Assembly (NCBI GenBank): GCA_945860605.1 | Contig: CAMAQL010000007.1 | Location: 1-48,146, forward strand | Reading direction: 5' to 3' | Origin: Chitinophaga pinensis | Lineage (GTDB): Bacteria > Bacteroidota > Bacteroidia > Chitinophagales > Chitinophagaceae | Length of the DNA: 48,146 bases | In this document: piece by piece, positions 41,694-48,146 of the stretch | Position numbering within the stretch: the stretch's first letter is position 1 | How the letters are laid out: every line of letters begins with the position of its first letter | Position numbers and translations under genes: made by a program | Notes under the pieces: generated by a model | Databases searched by the model: none | Told to the model about the DNA's origin: nothing | Seen by the model: only the letters and a program-made list of their open reading frames with translations

Positions 41694-43061
41694 ATGAACG
41701 CATGGAAGGCATTTCAAGAAGCAAATAAGGATCGTTTTTTACAAGAGTTATTAGATTTATTACGCATACCTAGTGTGAGCGCAAAGTCGGAACACAATGG
41801 CGATATGCAAGCTTGTGCAAAGGCAGTGGCAACATCTTTGACAGATGCTGGAGCGCAAGTTGTAAAAATTTATGAAACCGAGGGACATCCAATTGTCTAT
41901 GGAGCAATCATTGTTGATCCAAGCTTCCCAACAGTATTAGTTTATGGACATTACGATGTGCAGCCAGCTGATCCTCTAGAATTATGGAAGAGTGGCCCAT
42001 TTGATCCAACAATTATTGATGGCAAAATTTTTGCCCGAGGTGCTTGCGATGACAAAGGACAATTTTACATGCACGTAAAGGCTTTGGAGATGATGACCAA
42101 GACCAATACCATGTGCACCAATATTAAATTCGTGATAGAAGGTGAGGAAGAAATTGGAAGTCCAAATTTAGCCAGTTTCGTAAAAGCGAATAAGGACTTG
42201 TTAAAAGCAGATGTGATATTAATTAGCGATACCGCAATGATCAGCATGGACACTCCCTCTATTGACATTGGCGTGAGAGGATTAAGCTATATAGAAATAG
42301 AAGTGACTGGACCAAATAGAGATTTACATAGTGGCGTGTATGGAGGTGCTGTGGCAAATCCAATTACGATCTTATCAAAAATGATTGCCGCTTGTCATGA
42401 CGAAAATAACCATATCACCATCCCTGGATTTTATGATGACGTGATAGAATCAACACCTTCTGAGCGAGCAAAAATGGCAGAAGCCCCTTTTGATTTAAAT
42501 GAGTTTAAGCAAGATTTAGGTATTGCCAATGTATGGGGTGAAAAAGGATATAGTACCAATGAAAGAACAGGTATCAGACCAACACTCGAAGTCAATGGCA
42601 TTTGGGGCGGTTACACAGGAGAAGGTGCAAAAACAGTTTTACCTTCTAAAGCCTTTGCTAAAATTTCATGCAGATTAGTCCCGAATCAATCCTCTACAAT
42701 TATCACGGAGAAAGTATTGAATTATTTTAAATCCATTGCGCCAGATAACGTAACTGTGACTGCATTTGAGCATCATGGTGGCGAACCCTATATCACACCT
42801 ATTGATTCTCACGAATACCAAAGTGCGGCAAAAGCAATTGCAACCACATTTGGCAAAGAACCTATTCCAGTTAGAGGTGGTGGAAGCATTCCAATCTGTT
42901 CCTTATTTGAACAAGAACTTGGATTGAAAATTGTATTCATGGGATTTGGTTTAGATAGCGATAATTTACATAGCCCAAATGAAAAATACGATATCGTCAA
43001 TTTCTACAAAGGCATTGAAACCATCCCTTATTTTCATCAATTTTTTGCCGAAAAAAAATAA
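41694..43061 (+). CDS. M20-family dipeptidase (carnosinase-like metallopeptidase)
   Basis: The 455-residue protein is an M20 metallopeptidase of the CNDP/DapE-like dipeptidase group. Metal-site motifs are visible: VLVYGHYDVQPAD (around 83-95), ARGACDDKGQ (around 114-123), VIEGEEEIGSPN (around 146-157, catalytic glutamate) and the C-terminal DNLHSPNEKYDI. A dimerisation domain lies between about 215 and 345. There is no signal peptide, so it should degrade dipeptides or small peptides in the cytoplasm. It follows the CDF gene by 37 bases and precedes the S4 gene by 6. Confidence 0.94.
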   Translation: MNAWKAFQEANKDRFLQELLDLLRIPSVSAKSEHNGDMQACAKAVATSLTDAGAQVVKIYETEGHPIVYGAIIVDPSFPTVLVYGHYDVQPADPLELWKSGPFDPTIIDGKIFARGACDDKGQFYMHVKALEMMTKTNTMCTNIKFVIEGEEEIGSPNLASFVKANKDLLKADVILISDTAMISMDTPSIDIGVRGLSYIEIEVTGPNRDLHSGVYGGAVANPITILSKMIAACHDENNHITIPGFYDDVIESTPSERAKMAEAPFDLNEFKQDLGIANVWGEKGYSTNERTGIRPTLEVNGIWGGYTGEGAKTVLPSKAFAKISCRLVPNQSSTIITEKVLNYFKSIAPDNVTVTAFEHHGGEPYITPIDSHEYQSAAKAIATTFGKEPIPVRGGGSIPICSLFEQELGLKIVFMGFGLDSDNLHSPNEKYDIVNFYKGIETIPYFHQFFAEKK

Positions 43062-43067
43062 GGACAA

Positions 43068-43463
43068 ATGCCTGCGCCAGAAGTAAAGAAAGAAAAATTA
43101 AGGCTCGATAAATACTTGTGGTCCATCCGCGTGTTTAAGTCAAGAAGCATGGCTACTGAAGCCATTGACAAAGGGCGTGTTAAATTAAATGGCGAAAACG
43201 TAAAAGCTTCTCGCAATGTGGTGATTGGAGATGTCTATGAAGCAAGAACAGAACATAAGAACTGGGTATTAAAAGTGACGCAACTACTAGATGGCCGATT
43301 GGCATATGCTGAAGCTATTAAGTATTATGAAGACCAAACGCCAGTGGAAGAATTAGAGCGCGTGAGGCAGGTTGCAGCTACATTTCAAACTGGTAAGCGC
43401 TTGAGTAAAATTGGGCGACCTACCAAAAAGAACCGCCGAGATTTAGGCGATTTTTTGGACTAA
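43068..43463 (+). CDS. S4-domain RNA-binding protein (Hsp15/RqcP-like)
   Basis: The 131-residue protein opens with an S4 domain: LRLDKYLWSIRVFKSRSMATEAIDKGRVKLNGENVKASRNV (about 9-50). The layout resembles Hsp15 (HslR), which binds 50S subunits carrying stalled nascent chains, and related RqcP proteins. The C-terminal part is basic (KTGKRLSKIGRPTKKNRRDL). No catalytic domain follows, so it acts by binding RNA. It starts 6 bases after the dipeptidase stop and precedes trmD by 19 bases. Confidence 0.9.
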   Translation: MPAPEVKKEKLRLDKYLWSIRVFKSRSMATEAIDKGRVKLNGENVKASRNVVIGDVYEARTEHKNWVLKVTQLLDGRLAYAEAIKYYEDQTPVEELERVRQVAATFQTGKRLSKIGRPTKKNRRDLGDFLD

Positions 43464-43470
43464 TCTCAAT

Positions 43471-43478
43471 TATCTTTG
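43471..43478 (+). promoter_or_regulatory. -7 box of trmD, very close to the start codon
   Basis: TATCTTTG is a perfect TAnnTTTG box four bases before the trmD ATG (43483), the same spacing and box as before rlmN. A TTTG at 43454-43457 is only 13 bases upstream, so the -33 element is poor. Confidence 0.5.
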
Positions 43479-43482
43479 TAGC

Positions 43483-44166
43483 ATGACCATTGAAATTCTA
43501 ACAGTACTCCCAGAGCTTCTTGAAAGCCCCTTTGCGCATAGTATCATGAAGCGCGCTCAAGAGCGTGGACATCTTGATATAAAATTACATCAGCTAAGAA
43601 ACTGGGCTATTAACAAACACGGACAGGTGGATGACTACCAATATGGTGGTGGCGCAGGCATGGTGATTATGTGCGAACCCTTAGCCAATGCCATTGATGA
43701 TTTACAAAAAGAAGGCGGTGCATTTGATGAAATTATTTTTGTCACACCTGATGGGAAAAGATTTGAACAAAAAGACGCCAATACTTTATCCTTAAAAAAT
43801 AGAATCCTAATTATTTGTGGTCACTATAAAGGTATTGATCAGCGAATTAGAGATTTGTATGTGACACAAGAAATTTCTATCGGAGACTATGTTTTGAGTG
43901 GAGGAGAATTGGCTGCTGCTGTCATAATAGATGCAGTAGGCAGATTAATCCCTGGGGTATTAAATGACGAAACCTCTGCTTTGACCGATTCATTTCAAGA
44001 TAATTTACTGGCCCCCCCTGTGTTTTCTAGGCCAGCAGACTTTCGTGGATTAACTGTCCCTGAAGTTTTGCTTCAAGGTGACCCAAAAAAGGTGGATCAA
44101 TTTAGATCAGAGCAGGCATTGATTAGGACAAAGCAAAGAAGACCAGATATACTTGACCGTGAATAA
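43483..44166 (+). CDS. trmD: tRNA (guanine-N1-)-methyltransferase TrmD
   Basis: TrmD methylates G37 next to the anticodon and prevents frameshifting. The 227-residue protein has the SPOUT-knot motifs: DDYQYGGGAGMVIMCEPLANAI (around 49-70), LIICGHYKGIDQRIRDLYV (around 108-126) and EISIGDYVLSGGELAAAVIIDAVGRLIPGVL (around 129-160). The C-terminal helical domain is complete (VPEVLLQGDPKKVDQFRSEQAL). In many bacteria trmD is next to rimM and rpsP; here it is about 7.7 kb from rimM on the other strand, downstream of an S4-domain gene. Confidence 0.98.
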   Translation: MTIEILTVLPELLESPFAHSIMKRAQERGHLDIKLHQLRNWAINKHGQVDDYQYGGGAGMVIMCEPLANAIDDLQKEGGAFDEIIFVTPDGKRFEQKDANTLSLKNRILIICGHYKGIDQRIRDLYVTQEISIGDYVLSGGELAAAVIIDAVGRLIPGVLNDETSALTDSFQDNLLAPPVFSRPADFRGLTVPEVLLQGDPKKVDQFRSEQALIRTKQRRPDILDRE

Positions 44167-44255
44167 GCAATAGTCTTACTTAAAGCCCCAAAAGATCATT
44201 AAAACTTCTTATTTTCCACTTATAATAATCCTTATTGATTATCTCTAAATCATTG

Positions 44256-44263
44256 GATATTTG
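44256..44263 (+). promoter_or_regulatory. Candidate -7 box before the DUF5916 gene
   Basis: GATATTTG matches TAnnTTTG except for the first base, with ATTG (44234-44237) 18 bases upstream as a possible -33. It lies 17 bases before the ATG at 44281. Confidence 0.35.
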
Positions 44264-44280
44264 CAGTCCAACATGATTCA

Positions 44281-46497
44281 ATGAATAGAATATCGCTCAT
44301 CATACTCCTACTTACTTTAAACCTCTTTTGGCTTGATGGCAAAGCGCAAACCAATGCCAATGTGCAGCAAGAATTTCAGTTGACGATTCAGCCTACAAAA
44401 GGACTCATTAAATTAGATGGTATCTTAGATGAGCCTGCATGGAATACAGTGGAAGCGGTTAGTCAGTTTAATAAGAAGTTCCCCAATGATATTGGTGCGC
44501 CAAAAAAACAAACAGAAGTTAAATATTTGTTCGATGATAAAAATTTATATTTTGCCTTCAAAGTGTATGATAGCGGCACGGCCATTATCAGAAGTTTAAA
44601 AAGAGATATTGGACATGATGGTAACGATGGTGTTGCAGTTGTTTTAGACCCCTTGAATCAAAAGACAAATGGATTTTATTTTGTGGTTAGTGCATTAAAT
44701 GTACAATCAGAAGATCAACTAACAGGAAGTAGTGATGGGGGCATCAGTTATAGCTGGGATACCAAATGGTTTTCGATGACCAAAGATTATGGTAATTACT
44801 GGATTGCAGAAATTGCCATCCCCTTAAAGTCTATTCGATATAATTCAGAAAATAAAAACTGGGGGGTCAATTTTGTACGTATCGACGCTAAAAATTTTGA
44901 GTACAGTACATGGACTAGAATCGGTCCAAATTTTAAATCCTACGACCTAGGATATACAGGATTAATGAAATGGCCAACCAACCCTCCAGCAAGTAATAAT
45001 AATGTGATTTTATTGCCCTATTTAACTGGCGGTGTTAGCGAAGATAAATCAACCAGCAAAACAGAAACTACTGGTAATGTAGGCTTTGATGCTAAAATTG
45101 CTTTGAACTCTTCTTTGAATTTAGATTTGACAGTCAACCCAGACTTCTCACAAGTAGAGGTCGATAACCAAGTGACCAACCTAACCAGGTTTAGCATCTT
45201 CTTGCCAGAGAGAAGGGCATTCTTTTTAGAAAATGCTGATCTATTTGCTGGATTTGGCATCCCTCCAATTCGTCCATTTTATTCGAGAACTATTGGCTTA
45301 GATAAAGAAGGTAATAAAATTCCTATCCTATTTGGTGCAAGACTTTCTGGTAACCTATCCCCTGATGTAAGGATTGGTGCAATGAATATGCAAACAGGAA
45401 GAAAAGGAAATTATGCACCTGAAAATTTTTCTGCCTTTACATGGCAAAAAAGGGTTTTAAAGCGCTCTATGATTAAGGGCTATTTTTTAAATCGAGAAAA
45501 TTTCATTTCAGTGGAGGAAGAAAAAAAGAATCCACTCGACAAATATGGACGTAACGCCGGGCTTACATTTGAATACTCCAACCCAGCCGGAAGTTTTAGT
45601 TATTGGGCCAATTACAATCAATCCATGAAACCTACGATCAAAAACTTAAATAATTATGCAGAAGCTGGAGTAAGTTATAATGGAAGAAATTTTGGTTTTG
45701 TACTTGATCTAGCAAATGTTGGTAAGAACTACTACACGGATATGGGTTTTGTACAAAGAATAAGCAATTACGATGCAGAGAGAGATAAAAGTATTCGTAT
45801 TGGATTCAAACATGTTTTTTCTGAAGTGAGTTATACATTGATGCCAGCGAAAGGAAAGATTGGCAAGTCGGAGCTAACTGCTCAAAACTATGTGGTATTA
45901 AACCCCGACAATAGTTTCAATGAATTAGAAAGCACATTGCAATTAAAAACTGATTTTAAAAACGCATCTAGTTTTAATCTAAGCTTAAGTAACAATGTCA
46001 CTAATTTACTTTTTCCAACGAGCTTTACTGACGGGACACCTTTGCCTGCATCGCAATACCAATATGGACAATTTAGATTTAATTATGTATCGGATACAAG
46101 AAAACTATTCGGTTGGGTTTCAGAAATAACAGTTGGTCAATTTTACAATGGACAAGTAAAAGGATTTGGCCTTGGTATCAATTGGAGGAACCAGCCGCAC
46201 CTTAACCTACGTTTGAATGCGCAATTAAACGAAATCAAGTTGCCTGGAACTTATGGCAGTACTAGATTAGTCTTAATTGCCCCAAGAATTGAATATAATT
46301 TTAATACCAAATTATTCTGGACCACTTTTATTCAATACAATACACAGAGCAATAATTTCAACATCAATAGTAGGTTACAATACCGCTATAAACCAATGAG
46401 TGACTTCTTTTTAGTGTATACAGATAATTATTTTACAGATCCTTTATTTAAAAGTAAGAATAGAGCACTTATCTTTAAGCTCAGTTATTGGTTTTAA
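44281..46497 (+). CDS. CBM9-like / DUF5916 family outer-membrane-type protein
   Basis: The 738-residue protein has a signal peptide (1-23, ending LDGKAQ), a family-9 carbohydrate-binding-like domain (about 35-235: IKLDGILDEPAWNTVEAVSQF, LYFAFKVYD, WIAEIAIPLKSIRY, WGVNFVRID) and a long C-terminal DUF5916 region (about 240-738) with repeated beta-strands and an aromatic final residue (LSYWF), which looks like a membrane beta-barrel. The motif NPDFSQVEVDNQVTNLTRFSIFLPERRAFFLEN is a signature of this group. Its function is not established; the CBM9-like part suggests contact with a glycan or a related ligand. No TonB box or plug is present. Confidence 0.88.
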   Translation: MNRISLIILLLTLNLFWLDGKAQTNANVQQEFQLTIQPTKGLIKLDGILDEPAWNTVEAVSQFNKKFPNDIGAPKKQTEVKYLFDDKNLYFAFKVYDSGTAIIRSLKRDIGHDGNDGVAVVLDPLNQKTNGFYFVVSALNVQSEDQLTGSSDGGISYSWDTKWFSMTKDYGNYWIAEIAIPLKSIRYNSENKNWGVNFVRIDAKNFEYSTWTRIGPNFKSYDLGYTGLMKWPTNPPASNNNVILLPYLTGGVSEDKSTSKTETTGNVGFDAKIALNSSLNLDLTVNPDFSQVEVDNQVTNLTRFSIFLPERRAFFLENADLFAGFGIPPIRPFYSRTIGLDKEGNKIPILFGARLSGNLSPDVRIGAMNMQTGRKGNYAPENFSAFTWQKRVLKRSMIKGYFLNRENFISVEEEKKNPLDKYGRNAGLTFEYSNPAGSFSYWANYNQSMKPTIKNLNNYAEAGVSYNGRNFGFVLDLANVGKNYYTDMGFVQRISNYDAERDKSIRIGFKHVFSEVSYTLMPAKGKIGKSELTAQNYVVLNPDNSFNELESTLQLKTDFKNASSFNLSLSNNVTNLLFPTSFTDGTPLPASQYQYGQFRFNYVSDTRKLFGWVSEITVGQFYNGQVKGFGLGINWRNQPHLNLRLNAQLNEIKLPGTYGSTRLVLIAPRIEYNFNTKLFWTTFIQYNTQSNNFNINSRLQYRYKPMSDFFLVYTDNYFTDPLFKSKNRALIFKLSYWF

Positions 46498-46519
46498 TTC
46501 ACCACACTAAGCACTCAAA

Positions 46520-48146
46520 TGCAAACAACTACCATTCAAGGTCAGTACGTTGACATTCTAGATAAGCGAATTTATCCAGCAATACTATGTATTGAAGATG
46601 GTAGAATTGTATCCATCATTGAATGCGATGAAGCCCCAAATCAATTTATTTTACCAGGTTTTATAGACAGCCATGTACATATTGAAAGTAGTATGCTAGT
46701 GCCAAGCTCTTTTGCTAGACTGGCCGTGGTGCATGGCACCATTGGTACGATTAGTGACCCGCATGAGATTGCGAATGTGTGCGGATTAGAGGGCGTGCAA
46801 TATATGATTGACAATGGGAAAAAAGTACCCTTTCATTTTTTCTTTGGTGCACCAAGCTGCGTGCCTGCCACAGAATTTGAAACAGCCGGTGCGGTAATTG
46901 ATAGCACCGATATAGCAAAGCTCTTAGCTTCTCCAGATATTTATTATTTAAGTGAGATGATGAACTTCCCTGGTGTCTTACACCAGGACCCAGAAGTGAT
47001 GCAAAAAATAAAAGCGGCACACGCAATTGGCAAGCCCATTGACGGCCATGCGCCTGGGCTAATGGGTGATTTAGCAAAACAATATATAGCAGTTGGGATT
47101 AGCACCGACCACGAATGTTTCACCATCGAGGAAGCGGTGGATAAATTAAGTTTTGGAATGCATATTTTAATTCGTGAAGGAAGTGCCGCCAAAAATTTTG
47201 AAGCATTATATGAGTTGATAGATGACCATCCTAAAAAAGTCATGTTATGTAGCGATGACAAACATCCTGATAGTTTATTAGAAGGTCATATCAACCAATT
47301 ATGTGCTAGAGCAGTCGCTAAAGGAATAAACTTATTTAATGTATTAAGAGCAGCCTGTATTAATCCAGTCATCCATTATCAATTGCCAACTGGATATGCA
47401 AGGGTCAATGATCCTGCAAATTGCATATTGGTAGAAAACCTTCAAAATTTTAAAGTCATTGAAACTTATATTGATGGGCAATTGGTAGCTCAGAACGGCC
47501 ACTCATTGATTGAGCCTGTTCAAGCAACAGCCATCAATCAATTCAATGCGCATCCAATAGCATTATCAGACCTTCAATTGCCTGCTGCAACTTATCCAAG
47601 CAAGGACGGCATGGTTCCTGTGATACATGCGATAGATGGACAATTAATTACAAATTTAGTATGGGCTAAACCAACTATCAAAGACAATGCAATTGTTGCA
47701 GATATAGAAAAAGACGTCTTAAAAGTGGTGGTATACAATCGTTATCATGCAGCAACACCAAAAGTTGGACTCATTCAATCATTTGGATTTAAAACAGGCG
47801 CCATTGCTTCCACCGTGGCGCACGATAGTCACAATATCATTGCTGTTGGCGTAGACGATGAAAGTATTTTAAAAGCAATCAACTTAGTGATACATGAAAA
47901 AGGGGGAATCAGTTGTGTGCAGGGGGAATCGTCTAAAGTCATAGGGCTCCCTGTTGCAGGATTAATGAGTACAGCAGATCCATATCAGGTTGCAAATGAC
48001 TATATCGAAATTGACAAAATGGCCAAATCATTGGGGACGCAACTTGGATCGCCCTTTATGACCCTTAGTTTTATGGCTTTACTAGTCATTCCACATATTA
48101 AAATGAGTGATCTTGGGCTTTTTGATGGAGACCAGTTTAAATTATA
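46520..48146 (+). CDS. ade: Adenine deaminase (C-terminal end cut by window edge)
   Basis: The frame is open from the ATG at 46520 to the window end, giving about 542 residues, so only a few residues should be missing (family about 540-600). It is an amidohydrolase: LPGFIDSHVHIESSMLVPSSFAR (around 50-75) carries the metal-binding HxH and the adenine-deaminase HIESS motif, and GTIGTISDPHEIANVCG, MMNFPGVL, GKPIDGHAPGL, STDHECF and LCSDDKHPDSL follow in order. It converts adenine to hypoxanthine and ammonia in purine salvage. It starts 22 bases after the DUF5916 gene; no functional link between the two is evident. Confidence 0.94.

Noticed and set aside
46751-47261. Minus-strand open frames near the right edge
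   Set aside because: They lie antisense within the adenine deaminase gene, whose motifs are continuous across the whole stretch.
1-48146. CRISPR arrays, tRNA/rRNA genes, transposases, phage genes and toxin-antitoxin pairs
   Set aside because: I looked in all gaps and found no regular repeats, cloverleaf-like sequences or matching proteins; by eye only, so a short RNA gene could still be missed.

Overview
The window is an AT-rich chromosomal segment of a Bacteroidota bacterium, most likely of the Chitinophagales/Chitinophagaceae type. Support comes from a SusC/SusD outer-membrane pair, TonB/ExbBD genes with two ExbD copies, a 14-gene nuo operon whose NuoG is short, DUF5117-type metalloprotease and DUF5916 proteins, starts without a clear Shine-Dalgarno sequence, and repeated TAnnTTTG promoter boxes typical of this phylum. 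The exact genus cannot be told from the sequence alone. I found no tRNA, rRNA, CRISPR array, insertion sequence, phage gene or toxin-antitoxin pair.

Layout. 1-5329: a partial SusD lipoprotein and a complete SusC receptor on the minus strand, divergent from a LacI-family regulator, with a clear LacI-type operator palindrome between them. 5355-9796 (minus): mnmE, then an exbB-exbD-exbD-tonB cluster that would energise receptors such as SusC. 10036-12552 (plus): a secreted metzincin-type protease. 12633-13913 (minus): an orphan MacB-like permease. 13993-27043 (minus): nuoA to nuoN, a complete respiratory complex I operon. 27174-30266 (minus): a small membrane protein, a PstS-like lipoprotein and a large TPR protein; this set often sits beside exbB-exbD-tonB in Bacteroidota.

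30347-35213: translation and RNA-modification genes on the plus strand (hisS, rlmN, two pseudouridine synthases), with a small secreted protein (31721-32107) on the minus strand. 35215-37822 (minus): ffh, rpsP and rimM, the front part of the classical ffh-rpsP-rimM-trmD cluster; trmD lies about 6 kb away on the other strand. 38092-44166 (plus): a START-like protein, an LptF/LptG-type permease, a Tat-exported superoxide dismutase, a CDF metal transporter, an M20 dipeptidase, an S4-domain protein and trmD. 44281 to the right edge (plus): a DUF5916/CBM9-like outer-membrane-type protein and an adenine deaminase cut by the window end.

Most of the window is conserved housekeeping sequence, and I did not find a convincing new multi-gene system. 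The points most worth checking are: perfect TAnnTTTG boxes only 3-5 bases before the start codon of four RNA-modification or ribosome-maturation genes (mnmE, rlmN, rimM, trmD), which suggests leaderless or near-leaderless mRNAs; the LacI operator at the susC/lacI divide; several perfect palindromes in intergenic regions; and the Tat-exported superoxide dismutase.
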